The notes: generated from the letters alone by a model not told the origin. Counted from the first letter of the stretch, positions 52,076 through 62,188 are shown. The stretch: DNA of 64,000 nt from Ruegeria lacuscaerulensis (GCF_013034685.1 NZ_WQGO01000001.1:682001-746000), one strand, 5' to 3'. Made by a program: numbers and translations.

Positions 52076-52738
52076 ATGAACGATCTGACATTCACCTTTG
52101 CCGGGCACACGCTGCGCGCTTTGGGCAGCGGGGCGCTTTGGTGGCCCGATCAAAGCCTGCTTTGCGTGTCTGACCTGCATCTGGGCAAGTCAGAGCGTCT
52201 GGCGCGCCGATCCGGCCTGACCTTGCCGCCCTATGAAAACCGGGACACCTTGGCGCGGCTTTCCTCGGACATCGCCCACACGCAGGCCGTGACGGTAATT
52301 TGCTTAGGAGACAGCTTTGACGACCTGGCCTCAACGCAGTGCCTGAACGAAGCCGAAAGGTTGCAGATCGCAGCCTTGCAAGCCGGTCGCCGCTGGATTT
52401 GGATCGAAGGCAATCACGACCCCGGACCGGTCGATCTGGGCGGCGCGCATCTGGCCGAGCATTCAGTTTCGGGCCTGACCTTCCGCCATATCGCGCACCC
52501 TGACGGAAAGACCGAAATCTCGGGCCACTACCATCCCAAGGTGCGGCTAAAACTACGAGGACGGTCAATCTCGCGCCCCGCATTTCTGCTGGACAAACGC
52601 CGCCTGATCCTGCCCGCATATGGCACCTATACCGGCGGTCTTCGCAGCACACAGGCTGCTGTGTCCGAACTAATGGGGGTTGACGCAATGGCCATTTTGA
52701 TCGGGACGCACCCCCAAATGGTCCCTATGCCGAGATAG
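52076..52738 (+). CDS. pdeM: Ligase-associated metallophosphoesterase PdeM
   Basis: A 220-residue calcineurin-like metallophosphoesterase. The metal motifs occur in order: SDLHLGKSE (DxH), CLGDSFDD (GDxxD), EGNHDPGP (GNHD) and SGHYHPK (GHxH). This is the endonuclease/phosphoesterase partner in ligase-associated DNA damage response loci, here 44 bases after the helicase. It is convergent with the LytTR gene, whose stop lies five bases away. Substrate is not known from sequence; a role in DNA end processing is family inference. Confidence 0.9.
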   Translation: MNDLTFTFAGHTLRALGSGALWWPDQSLLCVSDLHLGKSERLARRSGLTLPPYENRDTLARLSSDIAHTQAVTVICLGDSFDDLASTQCLNEAERLQIAALQAGRRWIWIEGNHDPGPVDLGGAHLAEHSVSGLTFRHIAHPDGKTEISGHYHPKVRLKLRGRSISRPAFLLDKRRLILPAYGTYTGGLRSTQAAVSELMGVDAMAILIGTHPQMVPMPR

Positions 52739-52743
52739 CGAAT

Positions 52744-53481
52744 TCAGACAATCCCTTGCTGTTCCAGCATGGGCTTGTATTTGCGGCTGATCGGAACCAG
52801 GTCGCCATTTTCAAGGCGCAGAAACGTCTTGCCACCATGTTTTTCGACACCAGCAATGGCGCTGCCAACCACCCAATGCGACCGATGGGTACAATACCCA
52901 AGGACAGGTTCCATCTCGTCAATCGCATCTGAAAGCCGTGACCGGATGGTAAATGTACCCTCTGATGTAACGACATCCACGGAATGGTCCCGCCCCGCCA
53001 ATCGGTAGATCTGTCCGGAAAACCCCTTTGGCAAGCGTCGGGTCAGACGGGGTTGAACAGCAATCTCTCCCGGTGCCTCGGGCATTGGGCTGCGCGTAAT
53101 CAATAGCCCGGTCGCGAACAAAGCCCCATAGGAGGCAACCGGCAAAAATCCGGGCGACTGGGCTCCCTGCGCGGCGAAGAGCAGCCAGACCATCACCCAT
53201 AAGCAGGGAAGGAACAGCACCAATATTACCGGAATTACCGCCAGATCACGCCGCGACAATTCCAACTTTCTGAACCAGTTGCAGCTGATCCTCCGCGCAG
53301 CCCATGTTGCCGCGATGGCCAAAGCCGTGACACCGGACCAGAACACCAGACGCGACAGGAATGGCAGGCTTAGTTCAGGGAAAGGTTGGAGCGCAAAAGC
53401 CAACAAAGGCAGAAAAACGAAACCCGCGATCACTCGGCGCAAAGTAAACTCGGCCAGAATTGAGTTCAGTATGGTCTTCAT
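52744..53481 (-). CDS. Membrane-bound LytTR-domain transcription regulator
   Basis: A 245-residue protein with an N-terminal membrane part of about four helices (15-35, 42-62, 85-110, 118-135) and a C-terminal LytTR DNA-binding domain (about 155-243, with IYRLAGRDHSVDVVTSEGTF, CTHRSHWV and FLRLENGDLVPISRKYKP). Such proteins lack a receiver domain and presumably sense something in the membrane. I start at ATG 53481; the longer frame starts at TTG. Its target is unknown. It stands alone between pdeM and folD. Confidence 0.9.
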   Translation of the reverse strand: MKTILNSILAEFTLRRVIAGFVFLPLLAFALQPFPELSLPFLSRLVFWSGVTALAIAATWAARRISCNWFRKLELSRRDLAVIPVILVLFLPCLWVMVWLLFAAQGAQSPGFLPVASYGALFATGLLITRSPMPEAPGEIAVQPRLTRRLPKGFSGQIYRLAGRDHSVDVVTSEGTFTIRSRLSDAIDEMEPVLGYCTHRSHWVVGSAIAGVEKHGGKTFLRLENGDLVPISRKYKPMLEQQGIV

Positions 53482-53622
53482 ATTGGCTCTGCAAATCCCC
53501 CCGGCCCCGGCCAATCCATCGACCTAGGTCGTAACCAGCTGGGATTACTGATTTATCACCGTTTCCTTCCACGTAAAAGCCTGACCGTGCAAATTTAATA
53601 TTTCCACAATGAATCGCAAAAG

Positions 53623-53652
53623 AGGCCGAAGAGTCGATGAACTCCACGGCCT
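53623..53652 (-). terminator. Probable folD terminator
   Basis: AGGCCG (53623-53628) pairs with CGGCCT (53647-53652), and an inner GAGT/ACTC stem (53631-53644) closes a 6-base loop. On the minus strand CTCTTTTG follows. It lies about 30 bases after the folD stop. Confidence 0.65.
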
Positions 53653-53681
53653 TTTCTATTCGCCCTGAGTAAAAATTCAGG

Positions 53682-54572
53682 TCAGGCCGTCAGCCCCTCG
53701 GGCTCGGGCCGGCTATTCGCGCGGCAGCACGCTGTCAGAGTGTTGGCCAGCAGGCAGGCGATGGTCATCGGACCTACGCCACCCGGAACCGGCGTGATCG
53801 CGCCTGCGCGCTCGGCGGCGCTGGCGTAGTCGACGTCTCCGACCAGCTTGTTCTTGCCGTCACGCTCAATGCGGTTGATGCCCACGTCGATCACGGTCGC
53901 ACCTTCTTTGATCCAGTCGCCGGGAACCATCTCGGGGCGGCCCACAGCGGCGACAACGATATCGGCGCGGCGCACAACGTCCGGCAAGTCTTTGGTGCGG
54001 CTATGCGCGACGGTCACGGTGCAGCTATCGCCCAGCAGCAGTTGCGCCATCGGCTTGCCCACGATGTTCGAGCGGCCAATCACAACCGCATCCATGCCCG
54101 ACAAAGAGCCGTGGTGGTCACGCAGCATCATCAGGCAGCCCAGCGGGGTGCAGGGCACCATTGATTTCTGGCCCGTGCCCAACAGACCCACGTTCGAGAT
54201 GTGGAAGCCATCCACATCCTTGGCCGGGTCGATCGAGTTGATCACCAGATCTTCGTTCAGGTGCTTGGGCAGCGGCAGCTGCACCAGAATGCCGTGCACG
54301 GCCGGATCGTTGTTTAGCTTGTCGATCAGTGCCAGCAGGTCTTCTTCCGAGGTCTCGGCGTCCAGCTTGTGCTCGTACGAGTTCATGCCGACCTCGACGG
54401 TCTGCTTGCCCTTTGAGCGGACATAAACCTGGCTGGCCGGATCCTCGCCCACCAGAACCACGGCCAGACCGGGCGTGATACCGTTTTCCTCTTTCAACTT
54501 TGCAACCTGATCAGCCACTTGTGCACGCACATTCGCTGCAAAGGCCTTACCGTCGATAACCTGGGCTACCAT
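53682..54572 (-). CDS. folD: Bifunctional methylenetetrahydrofolate dehydrogenase/cyclohydrolase
   Basis: Interconverts 5,10-methylene-, 5,10-methenyl- and 10-formyl-tetrahydrofolate. I start at ATG 54572 (296 residues, [11 protein letters not shown]), which matches the family N-terminus and has AAGGGATC upstream; the longer frame starts directly after the chorismate mutase stop. The catalytic region [13 protein letters not shown] and the Pxx[24 protein letters not shown] and [13 protein letters not shown] blocks are intact. It is the third gene of fhs-chorismate mutase-folD. Confidence 0.97.
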   Translation of the reverse strand: MVAQVIDGKAFAANVRAQVADQVAKLKEENGITPGLAVVLVGEDPASQVYVRSKGKQTVEVGMNSYEHKLDAETSEEDLLALIDKLNNDPAVHGILVQLPLPKHLNEDLVINSIDPAKDVDGFHISNVGLLGTGQKSMVPCTPLGCLMMLRDHHGSLSGMDAVVIGRSNIVGKPMAQLLLGDSCTVTVAHSRTKDLPDVVRRADIVVAAVGRPEMVPGDWIKEGATVIDVGINRIERDGKNKLVGDVDYASAAERAGAITPVPGGVGPMTIACLLANTLTACCRANSRPEPEGLTA

Positions 54573-54623
54573 CCTGTGATCCCTTCTTTCCAAAAACGGA
54601 TCGGGCGCAAAGCGCCCGGTCAT

Positions 54624-54929
54624 TCATTCCGGCCCAAGAACGCGCTCCTCACGCGCAATCGACCAGTCAATCAAAATGCGCCACAACTGCTCGGCCAGAT
54701 CAGGATCCATACCCAACGCATCCGAGCTGTCGCGTACCCGCTGCACCACTTCTTCAACACGATCCGGGATACGGGCTGGCAGCCCTTCGGCCGGTTTAAG
54801 CTGCGTGGCGCGGTCGATGTAACCTGCGCGCGTCACCAACATCTCGATCAGTTGGCGGTCCAGCTTATCGATCTGAACCCGCAATTCCTGCATAGAATGA
54901 CAGTCTTGCGGAGGTGTCAGAGTGGGCAT
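54624..54929 (-). CDS. Chorismate mutase (AroQ type)
   Basis: A 101-residue all-helical AroQ-class chorismate mutase, which rearranges chorismate to prephenate for phenylalanine and tyrosine. I start at ATG 54929 because GAGGAG lies six bases upstream. The helix 1 pattern MQELRVQIDKLDRQLIEML with R and K residues at the usual active-site places, and the DLAEQLWRILIDWSI helix 3, fit the family. No prephenate dehydratase or DAHP synthase is fused to it. It sits between fhs and folD. Confidence 0.9.
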   Translation of the reverse strand: MPTLTPPQDCHSMQELRVQIDKLDRQLIEMLVTRAGYIDRATQLKPAEGLPARIPDRVEEVVQRVRDSSDALGMDPDLAEQLWRILIDWSIAREERVLGPE

Positions 54930-54987
54930 AGCGATCTCCTCATGGACCGGGGATATCCCCGGACCATGAGATGGTTCAAAAACCGGC

Positions 54988-56664
54988 TTAGAACAAGCCT
55001 TCGATCTCACCTGCGTCGTTAAGGCAGATGGTTTCTGCAGCAGGTTTACGCGGCAGGCCAGGCATGGTCATGATCTCTCCACAGACAACCACGATGAAGC
55101 CGGCACCAGCGGACAGGCGGACTTCACGCACCGGAACCGAGTGGCCGGTTGGTGCACCTCGCAGGGTCGGATCCGTTGAGAACGAGTACTGGGTTTTCGC
55201 CATGCAGACCGGCAGGTTGCCGTAGCCCGCTTCTTCCCACTCGCGCAGCTGGTTTCGGATTTTGTTGTCGGCCAGAACTTCATCAGCGCGGTAGATGCGC
55301 TTGGCGATGGTTTCGACCTTCTCAAACAGAGGCATGTCATCGGGGTAGATCGGCGCGAAGTTCGCGGAACCACCTTCGACGATTTCGACAACCTTTTCGG
55401 CCAGCGGTGCCGAGCCTTCCGAGCCCAGTTCCCAGTGACGCGACAGGATCGCTTCAACGCCGTGCTCACCACAATAGTCTTTCACTGCCTGCACTTCGGC
55501 ATCGGTGTCGGTGACGAAGTGGTTGATAGCGACAACGACCGGAACACCGAAGGACTTCACGTTCTCGATGTGACGGCCCAGGTTGGCGCAACCGGACTGA
55601 ACCGCGTCGACGTTTTCGGCACCCAGATCGGCCTTGGCAACGCCGCCGTTCATCTTCATTGCGCGCACGGTGGCAACCAACACCACTGCCGACGGAGCAA
55701 TGCCCGCCTTGCGGCACTTGATGTTCATGAACTTCTCGGCACCCAGGTCGGCTCCAAAGCCTGCTTCGGTCACGACATAGTCAGCAACTTTCAGCGCGGT
55801 CTTGGTCGCAATGACCGAGTTACAGCCGTGTGCGATGTTTGCGAACGGACCACCATGGACGAAGGCCGGGTTGTTTTCCAGCGTCTGCACCAGGTTCGGC
55901 TGCATTGCGTCTTTCAGCAGAACGGTCATTGCGCCTTCGGCTTTGATGTCGCGGCAATAGACCGGGGTCCTGTCGCGGCGGTAAGCAACGATGATGTCGC
56001 CCAGACGCTTTTCCAGGTCTTTCAGGTCGTTGGCCAGGCACAGGATCGCCATAACTTCCGACGCCACGGTGATGTCAAAGCCAGCTTCACGCGGGAAACC
56101 GTTCGACACGCCGCCCAGCGAGGCGGTGATCTGACGCAGAGCGCGGTCGTTCATGTCGACCACACGACGCCATGCAACGCGACGGATGTCGATGTCACAC
56201 TCGTTGCCCCAATAGATGTGGTTGTCGATCATCGCCGACAGCAGCGAGTGGGCCGAGGTGATGGCGTGGAAGTCACCGGTGAAGTGCAGGTTCATTTCTT
56301 CCATCGGAACAACCTGCGCGTAACCGCCACCTGCAGCGCCGCCCTTCATGCCGAAGTTCGGGCCAAGCGAGGCTTCGCGGATACAGATCATCGCGTTTTT
56401 GCCGATGCGGTTCAGGCCGTCGCCCAGACCCACGGTGGTGGTGGTCTTGCCTTCACCCGCAGGGGTCGGGTTGATCGCGGTGACAAGGATCAGCTTGCCG
56501 TCTTCACGGTCCTGAACCGAGTTGATGAAGTCCTGGCTGACCTTCGCCTTGTCGTGACCATAAGGCAGCAGATCGGCGGATTCGATGCCGATCTTGGCAC
56601 CGATTTCCTGAATCGGTTTCTTATTCGCTTCGCGGGCGATTTCGATGTCGGATTTGTAGCTCAT
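54988..56664 (-). CDS. fhs: Formate-tetrahydrofolate ligase
   Basis: Makes 10-formyl-tetrahydrofolate from formate, ATP and tetrahydrofolate. I start at ATG 56664 (558 residues, [13 protein letters not shown]), with AGGGATC upstream. The ATP-binding loop is in [20 protein letters not shown], and [40 protein letters not shown] and [14 protein letters not shown] are family blocks. With folD it forms the reversible formate/one-carbon module used by roseobacters to handle methyl groups from methylated compounds. The order fhs-chorismate mutase-folD is compact. Confidence 0.97.
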   Translation of the reverse strand: MSYKSDIEIAREANKKPIQEIGAKIGIESADLLPYGHDKAKVSQDFINSVQDREDGKLILVTAINPTPAGEGKTTTTVGLGDGLNRIGKNAMICIREASLGPNFGMKGGAAGGGYAQVVPMEEMNLHFTGDFHAITSAHSLLSAMIDNHIYWGNECDIDIRRVAWRRVVDMNDRALRQITASLGGVSNGFPREAGFDITVASEVMAILCLANDLKDLEKRLGDIIVAYRRDRTPVYCRDIKAEGAMTVLLKDAMQPNLVQTLENNPAFVHGGPFANIAHGCNSVIATKTALKVADYVVTEAGFGADLGAEKFMNIKCRKAGIAPSAVVLVATVRAMKMNGGVAKADLGAENVDAVQSGCANLGRHIENVKSFGVPVVVAINHFVTDTDAEVQAVKDYCGEHGVEAILSRHWELGSEGSAPLAEKVVEIVEGGSANFAPIYPDDMPLFEKVETIAKRIYRADEVLADNKIRNQLREWEEAGYGNLPVCMAKTQYSFSTDPTLRGAPTGHSVPVREVRLSAGAGFIVVVCGEIMTMPGLPRKPAAETICLNDAGEIEGLF

Positions 56665-56772
56665 TGGGCAAGATCCCTGATTGAATGCCTTGCAAACCGG
56701 CGCAAATAGCCCGGTGCTGATCAATCCATACAATTGTGTACCAAAGCGATGGATATGGATTCCGACATAATC

Positions 56773-56789
56773 ACGCCGTGAAACGGCGT
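56773..56789. other. Hairpin upstream of fhs
   Basis: ACGCCGT-GAA-ACGGCGT has perfect 7-base arms and lies 109 bases before the fhs start and 62 bases after the MOSC stop (56851). It could end the MOSC transcript or sit in the fhs leader. No T-run follows. I see nothing else in 56665-56850. Confidence 0.45.
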
Positions 56790-56850
56790 AGCGTCACTTA
56801 GGGGGTCGCGTAACGTAAGCTTGATCGTTTCCCATCGGAAATCCTGTGTC

Positions 56851-57426
56851 TTAAGGTGCCCAAGCGCGCTGATCGGGGACGAACAGCTTTAGCTGGTCAC
56901 CCAGATGTAGCGCTCCGGGCCTTTCAACCCATGCAGTCACCCCACGCCGCCCCTTGGCTGCGGGCTTGAACGCGGCACCATGGCCGGGCAAATCGGCCTC
57001 GACCTCGCGGCCGGGAATCACGCAAGGGCGGTTTTCCATATCCACCGTGATCGTTACTCCATCCGGCCCCTGCAGACGCGACGAAGGCGGGATATGGGTA
57101 AAGTCAGGAATACCGCGCAACAGGATGCTGACCCCCAGGTAGGACGCGTCCAGCGTTTCAAGCCCCATCTCGGTAGCGGTTGCCTGCATCTCCTCTTCAG
57201 ACAGCACCGAGAGTTGCCGCACATTTCGGATTTCTGTGCCTTTGGAATAAAGGTTCGTCATCCGCACACATGAAGCGCGGTTTTCGCCCTCATGCCGCTC
57301 TCCGGCGACACCTGCAAAACCCAGCGACAAAGCGGGTACGGAGTCGGCACGGATGGACTGACCAGCCGGTACATGGCCCAACCAGACCACTTCGCCCATG
57401 AATTCCGTTTCGCGCATGACCGGCAT
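56851..57426 (-). CDS. MOSC domain protein
   Basis: A 191-residue protein with a MOSC-like fold, the beta-barrel sulfur-carrier domain linked to molybdenum cofactor enzymes. Signs: TNLYSKGTEIRNVRQLSVLS, GVSILLRGIPDFTHIPPSSR and the C-terminal FKPAAKGRRGVTAWVERPG. The usual conserved cysteine appears in ENRPCVIPG. I prefer ATG 57426, which has AAGGGA six bases upstream. Substrate unknown. It stands between fhs and ftsH, with a terminator between it and ftsH. Confidence 0.8.
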   Translation of the reverse strand: MPVMRETEFMGEVVWLGHVPAGQSIRADSVPALSLGFAGVAGERHEGENRASCVRMTNLYSKGTEIRNVRQLSVLSEEEMQATATEMGLETLDASYLGVSILLRGIPDFTHIPPSSRLQGPDGVTITVDMENRPCVIPGREVEADLPGHGAAFKPAAKGRRGVTAWVERPGALHLGDQLKLFVPDQRAWAP

Positions 57427-57485
57427 AATCATTCCCTTTACAGCTTTTCACGGGCACTAGACGGCAGGCACGTCGGAAAGAACAG

Positions 57486-57512
57486 AAAACCCGAGCCTTA
57501 GCTCGGGTTTTT
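57486..57512. terminator. Bidirectional terminator between ftsH and the MOSC gene
   Basis: AAAACCCGAGC (57486-57496), loop CTTA, GCTCGGGTTTTT (57501-57512): a perfect stem with A-run and T-run. It lies five bases after the ftsH stop (minus strand). Confidence 0.85.
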
Positions 57513-57516
57513 GCTG

Positions 57517-59433
57517 TTACGCGGTCGGTTCTGGCTCCATCCCGCCATCGGGCGGAGTTTTCTTGACCTTGGTCTTCGGAATGGCCGTAACGCTGGGCGC
57601 GTTGCCCTCGTCAGGGCTATCGCCTTCGTCGTCACCTTCGGTCGGAGAGTCGCCGTTCATCACGCGCTTGATCTCGTCACCGGTCAGGGTCTCGTATTCC
57701 AGCAGGCCTTGCGCCAAGCGTTCCCATTCTTCGTTTTTGTCGGTCAGAATCTTGTGGGCACGCTCATATCCTTGCTGGATCAGGCGCTTCACCTCTTCCT
57801 CGATCAGCTCTTTGGTATGGGCAGAAACCGAGAAACCAGCAGTGTTGCCCTGATAGCCTTCATGCGCCTCGGCATAGTCGATATTGCCGACTTTGTCCGA
57901 CATGCCCCAGCGCATCACCATCGCACGCGCCAATTGGCTGGCCTGCATGATATCGCCAGCGGGACCGTTCGACACATGATCCTCACCGTATTTGATGACT
58001 TCGGCGGCCTTACCGGCCATGGTCATGGCCAGCTTTTGTTCGCACTCATCTCGGTGATAGTTCAAGCGGTCCATTTCGGGCAGTGAAACCACCATACCCA
58101 ATGCACCACCGCGCGGGATGATCGTGGCCTTGTAAACCGGATCGCACAGCGGCAATTCCAGACCGACCACAGCGTGACCAGCCTCGTGATACGCTGTCTT
58201 TTCCTTCTGGTCTTGCGTCAGCACCATACTGCGGCGCTCAGCCCCCATCATCACCTTGTCTTTGGCGTTCTCGAAATCTTCCATGGTGACGAAGCGGCGA
58301 CCAACACGCGCGGCCATCAGTGCGGCCTCATTCACGAGGTTCGCCAGATCGGCGCCCGAGAAGCCCGGCGTCCCCCGCGCAATGATGCGCAGGTCGACAT
58401 CGGGGCCCAGAGGCGTCTTGCGCGCATGCACGCCCAAAATCTTCTCACGACCTTTGATGTCAGGGTTGCCGACGGTCACGTTGCGGTCAAACCGGCCCGG
58501 ACGCAGCAGCGCGGGGTCCAGAACGTCCTTACGGTTAGTGGCCGCCAGAATGATCACGCCTTCATTGGCCTCGAACCCGTCCATCTCGACCAGCAACTGA
58601 TTGAGCGTTTGTTCGCGTTCATCGTTGCCACCGCCATAACCCGCACCACGATGGCGTCCTACGGCATCAATCTCGTCAATGAACACGATACAGGGCGCGT
58701 TTTTCTTGGCCTGTTCGAACATGTCGCGCACACGCGATGCACCGACACCCACGAACATCTCGACAAAGTCCGATCCTGAGATTGTGAAGAAGGGCACGCC
58801 TGCCTCACCTGCAATCGCACGGGCCAGAAGTGTCTTACCAGTACCCGGAGGGCCGACCAGCAAAGCGCCTTTCGGGATCTTGCCGCCCAGACGGCTGAAT
58901 TTCTGCGGGTTGCGCAGGAATTCGACGATCTCCTCCAGCTCTTCCTTGGCCTCGTCGATACCGGCGACGTCGTCAAAGGTCACACGGCCATGTTTCTCGG
59001 TCAGCATCTTGGCCTTGGACTTGCCAAAGCCCATCGCGCCACCTTTGCCGCCGCCTTGCATCCGGTTCATGAAATAGACCCAGACACCGATCAGCAGCAG
59101 GAAGGGCAGCAATGTGATCAGGAACGACTGAAAGCCCGACTGCTGCTGTTTTTCCGCCCGCACCGGGATGTTCTCGTCGATCAAAAGCTTGGTGACTTCG
59201 GCATCGCCGGGTTTGATGGTGACATAGCTGGCACCACTTTGCGTGGTGTAGCGAATCTGTTCGCCATCCAGCGTCACATTCTTAACCTCGCCGCTTTCAA
59301 CGGCTGTGACGAAATCGGAATAAGTTCTTTCATTGCTCTGAAGCGTTCCACCCGGTCCGCTGAACAGATTGAACAGTGCTAGGATCAGTAAAAACAGAAC
59401 GACCCAGAAGGCGATGTTACGAGCGTTGCCCAA
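57517..59433 (-). CDS. ftsH: ATP-dependent zinc metalloprotease FtsH
   Basis: Membrane-bound AAA protease for quality control of membrane and regulatory proteins. The 638-residue protein has two transmembrane helices (6-24 and 102-122) around a periplasmic domain, then the AAA domain with Walker A GPPGTGKT (194-201) and the [11 protein letters not shown]alker B region, the second region of homology with RPGRFDR, and the zinc site HEAGH at 416-420. The C-terminal tail is acidic then basic. It follows tilS in the tol-pal-tilS-ftsH block. Confidence 0.98.
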   Translation of the reverse strand: MGNARNIAFWVVLFLLILALFNLFSGPGGTLQSNERTYSDFVTAVESGEVKNVTLDGEQIRYTTQSGASYVTIKPGDAEVTKLLIDENIPVRAEKQQQSGFQSFLITLLPFLLLIGVWVYFMNRMQGGGKGGAMGFGKSKAKMLTEKHGRVTFDDVAGIDEAKEELEEIVEFLRNPQKFSRLGGKIPKGALLVGPPGTGKTLLARAIAGEAGVPFFTISGSDFVEMFVGVGASRVRDMFEQAKKNAPCIVFIDEIDAVGRHRGAGYGGGNDEREQTLNQLLVEMDGFEANEGVIILAATNRKDVLDPALLRPGRFDRNVTVGNPDIKGREKILGVHARKTPLGPDVDLRIIARGTPGFSGADLANLVNEAALMAARVGRRFVTMEDFENAKDKVMMGAERRSMVLTQDQKEKTAYHEAGHAVVGLELPLCDPVYKATIIPRGGALGMVVSLPEMDRLNYHRDECEQKLAMTMAGKAAEVIKYGEDHVSNGPAGDIMQASQLARAMVMRWGMSDKVGNIDYAEAHEGYQGNTAGFSVSAHTKELIEEEVKRLIQQGYERAHKILTDKNEEWERLAQGLLEYETLTGDEIKRVMNGDSPTEGDDEGDSPDEGNAPSVTAIPKTKVKKTPPDGGMEPEPTA

Positions 59434-59509
59434 GGAAAATCTCCCAAAAGATTTCGGCAGATGGGGGTCTGCCGGGTTGCCCTATAAAATAGAGATGATT
59501 CAAGCAGGT

Positions 59510-60763
59510 TCAATGCGATAAAAAAGAAGAGTGCAACTCGGGCACTTCTGACGCCAATTCCGCCCGCCAACCATTGGAAAAACCCGCCAAAGGCGCCGAC
59601 AGCAGCGTGTCTTCTGCCCAAATCGCGGGCGATGCCACAAGCGCCGCGCGCGGTTTTCCCAAAGCACGCCAGTCGGGCAACTGCCGCAGCCCGGCCTTTG
59701 CCAATGGGCGGACTTGCGCGTCTGATCTTTGCGGACCGGTCAAGATCCAGCGGCTATCCCACAAATCGCCCGGCTTGGAAGGTTGTACGGAAATCGCCCC
59801 TAGTTCCCTGCAAATCCACGTGTTCTCGTCCTTGGCAACCACCATACATCCCCCGATTGTGGTTGTTTCTGCTTGGCGCAAAGCCGACAGAGCCTGTTCG
59901 ACCGCCATCTGCCGCGGCGGATAGCCTGCACCCGCGATCCATTGGATACTGCCCACCAACAGACGCCGTTGGATTTCGCTGGGCAGCGCCACAAAGCCAG
60001 CGCGATCAACGCAAATGTCGCCCGTCTCAGCCCGCAGAACCCGACGCGCGGTTTCCTGCGTAAACACGTCCAAAGCCTCGCGCGCTTGTGCAAGGTTGTC
60101 AGCCACCCGGCTGAGGGATCGGGCGGTTATGCCGATCTCTTCCAACCCTGCCAGAGCCTCACGTGCCTTGATCCGATCAAAGCGCAGGTCGTGATTCGAA
60201 GGGTCTTCTATCCAGTCCAACCCGTGTGCATTCAGGTAGTCGCGCAACTCCTGTCGGGTGACATCCAAAAGCGGTCTGAGCAGTTGAACCTCGTTCAGCT
60301 CGCGCGCAGCAGGCATCCCAGACAGGCCTGTGACGCCGGACGCGCGACCAAGCCGCAGCAGGACGGTTTCGGCCTGATCGTCGGCAGTGTGACCAAGTGC
60401 GATTGCGGGTACATCATTGCGCCGGGCCCAGTCGGTCAGCAACCTGTACCGGGCCTGCCGCGCCTGATCCTGCAAGTTGCCGCTGCCATCCCATCCGGTC
60501 CACCGCAACACTTCATGGGGCAATCCCATGTCTCGGGCCATTTCCGCAACCCGATCGGCTTCAGCGCTAGATTCAGGGCGCAAACCATGATCCACCGTTG
60601 CAACGTACAGCGAAACACCCTGCGCGCGCGCGTTCTCTGCCAGAAGGTGCAGCAAAGCGACCGAGTCGCCGCCACCTGACACTGCAACCCCCAAACGTGC
60701 AGGCAGTTGCGCGGGCAGTCGCCTGCGCAACGCGTCCTTCAACTTGTCAGGGGATGTGGTCAA
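59510..60763 (-). CDS. tilS: tRNA(Ile)-lysidine synthase
   Basis: Modifies C34 of the CAU-anticodon tRNA-Ile to lysidine so it reads AUA. The 417-residue protein has the PP-loop SGGGDS at 29-34 and the later ALGHTADDQAETVLLRL and GMPAARELNEVQLLRPLLD blocks that mark TilS. It overlaps the ybgF stop by four bases (ATGA). ftsH follows after 76 bases; this gene pair is typical. Confidence 0.96.
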   Translation of the reverse strand: MTTSPDKLKDALRRRLPAQLPARLGVAVSGGGDSVALLHLLAENARAQGVSLYVATVDHGLRPESSAEADRVAEMARDMGLPHEVLRWTGWDGSGNLQDQARQARYRLLTDWARRNDVPAIALGHTADDQAETVLLRLGRASGVTGLSGMPAARELNEVQLLRPLLDVTRQELRDYLNAHGLDWIEDPSNHDLRFDRIKAREALAGLEEIGITARSLSRVADNLAQAREALDVFTQETARRVLRAETGDICVDRAGFVALPSEIQRRLLVGSIQWIAGAGYPPRQMAVEQALSALRQAETTTIGGCMVVAKDENTWICRELGAISVQPSKPGDLWDSRWILTGPQRSDAQVRPLAKAGLRQLPDWRALGKPRAALVASPAIWAEDTLLSAPLAGFSNGWRAELASEVPELHSSFLSH

Positions 60764-61587
60764 GAACAGCCCAGCGACGCCATTTCCTGTGTCGCGCTTG
60801 AGGCCGCTGGGGATGCCGGGAACCGCACCCCCACCTCGCTAAGTGTGATACAGGCCTGATCAGTTTGTCCCAGTCGACCCAAGGCCGAGCCGAGCTCAAA
60901 CAAAGCCTCGGGCGCAAAGGCCCCTTCTGAATCACCGGTGAAACTGGCCAGAAAGGCACGCGCCGCTTCGCGTGTGTCGCCCAACCCTTCCAGCGCTTGC
61001 CCGCGCTTCAGGTTAGCTTCGGGCGCAAGAGGGCTGCCGGGATATGAGGTATCAAAGCTTGCAAACTGGTCGGCTGCAGCCTGAAAATTGCCCTCGGCCA
61101 GCGCTTGCGCGGCAGCGTCGAAATCCGCGCGTTCGCCTATCGCCAACTCACCCTGATCAATCGCCGTGGGCGCAGCGAGTGTTGTCGGAGCAGCCGCCGT
61201 AATCTTCGTCTCACCCCCAAGGGTCGAGGTTTCGCCCAGCGTGCTCAGATCGCCGCCTTCCAATTCAACCAGACGGAACTCCAGATCGCCAATTCGGTTG
61301 GTGCCGTCGGTGACTATATTCTGCACCCGCTGGTTCAACTGCTCGGTCTGACGGGTCAGGCGCTGTAACTCGGCCTCGATGGCGTCGACGCGTTCAAGCA
61401 CCGAACTACCGGACAGGTTGGGTGACGGTGACCCCGTCGTCGAAAACTCACGTTTCAGACGCTGGATTTCCACATGCAACACGGTCAACTCCTGCCGGAT
61501 ATCGGCTAGGGTCTGCTGATCCTGTGCTTGTGCCACCCCGGCGGTCGCCAAAACCGCGGCCAGAACCCATCCTGCAACTTTCATCAT
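60760..61587 (-). CDS. ybgF: Tol-Pal system protein YbgF (CpoB)
   Basis: Periplasmic coordinator of the Tol-Pal machine and cell wall synthesis. The 275-residue protein has a signal peptide (cleaved near AQAQDQ, about residue 21), a coiled-coil region (25-100, for example ELTVLHVEIQRLKREF and LQRLTRQTEQLNQRV), a low-complexity linker rich in T/A, and C-terminal TPR repeats (155-270, with FDAAAQALAEGNFQAAADQF and LFELGSALGRLGQTDQA). It follows pal by one base, and its end overlaps tilS. Confidence 0.95.
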   Translation of the reverse strand: MMKVAGWVLAAVLATAGVAQAQDQQTLADIRQELTVLHVEIQRLKREFSTTGSPSPNLSGSSVLERVDAIEAELQRLTRQTEQLNQRVQNIVTDGTNRIGDLEFRLVELEGGDLSTLGETSTLGGETKITAAAPTTLAAPTAIDQGELAIGERADFDAAAQALAEGNFQAAADQFASFDTSYPGSPLAPEANLKRGQALEGLGDTREAARAFLASFTGDSEGAFAPEALFELGSALGRLGQTDQACITLSEVGVRFPASPAASSATQEMASLGCS

Positions 61588-61588
61588 C

Positions 61589-62101
61589 TTACCCCAGTGT
61601 TGAGCCGGTCAGCACCGTAACCGCACGGCGGTTCTTGGAATAGCAATCCTCGGTACTGCAAATCTCGATCGGGCGTTCCTTGCCAAAGCTGACCGTGGTC
61701 AGACGGTTGCCCGCCACCCCGCGCGAGATCAGGTATTCGCGGGCCGCATTCGCCCGACGTGCGCCCAGTGCAAGGTTGTATTCGCGAGTGCCCTGTTCAT
61801 CTGCGTGGCCCTCAATGGTTGCCACGAAATCGGGGTTCGCCAACAGCCAGTCCGCCTGACCCTGCAGAACGGTCTGCGCTTGCGGTGTAAGGGTCGACTG
61901 ATCGATCGAAAACAGAACCCGGTCGCCGACGGTCTGCTGGAAATAAGCCGGTGAGCGCGGATCGCTGGGCGATCCTGCGGCCAGACCACCACCATTTGCG
62001 CCGCCGCCAAGGCCGCCTCCCAATGTCGAGGGATCGTTGTTGGTACAGGCGGCCAGAATGCCAAGCACGCCCAAAGCTACCACTTTGCCCAATACGTTCA
62101 T
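61589..62101 (-). CDS. pal: Peptidoglycan-associated lipoprotein Pal
   Basis: Outer-membrane lipoprotein that binds peptidoglycan and TolB. The 170-residue protein has lipobox LAAC (C19), a Gly-rich linker (about 25-48), and an OmpA-like domain with VLFSIDQSTLTPQAQTVLQG, IEGHADEQGTREYNLALGARRANA and VSFGKERPIE. It lies 87 bases after tolB and one base before ybgF, with an SD-like GAGGCAC before its start. Confidence 0.97.
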   Translation of the reverse strand: MNVLGKVVALGVLGILAACTNNDPSTLGGGLGGGANGGGLAAGSPSDPRSPAYFQQTVGDRVLFSIDQSTLTPQAQTVLQGQADWLLANPDFVATIEGHADEQGTREYNLALGARRANAAREYLISRGVAGNRLTTVSFGKERPIEICSTEDCYSKNRRAVTVLTGSTLG

Positions 62102-62188
62102 TTCAAGTGCCTCGTTGTGTTTTCTGTTTATTGCCGCCTGTGTATCACAGCGCGGGTTTCTTGTGAACTTTTCCGACCGCCCCCGCGA

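Noticed and set aside
55435..56709. 424-codon open frame on the plus strand
   Set aside because: It is the antisense shadow of fhs, a GC-rich highly expressed gene; its protein is rich in His, Val and Gln without any domain, and no ribosome binding site precedes it.
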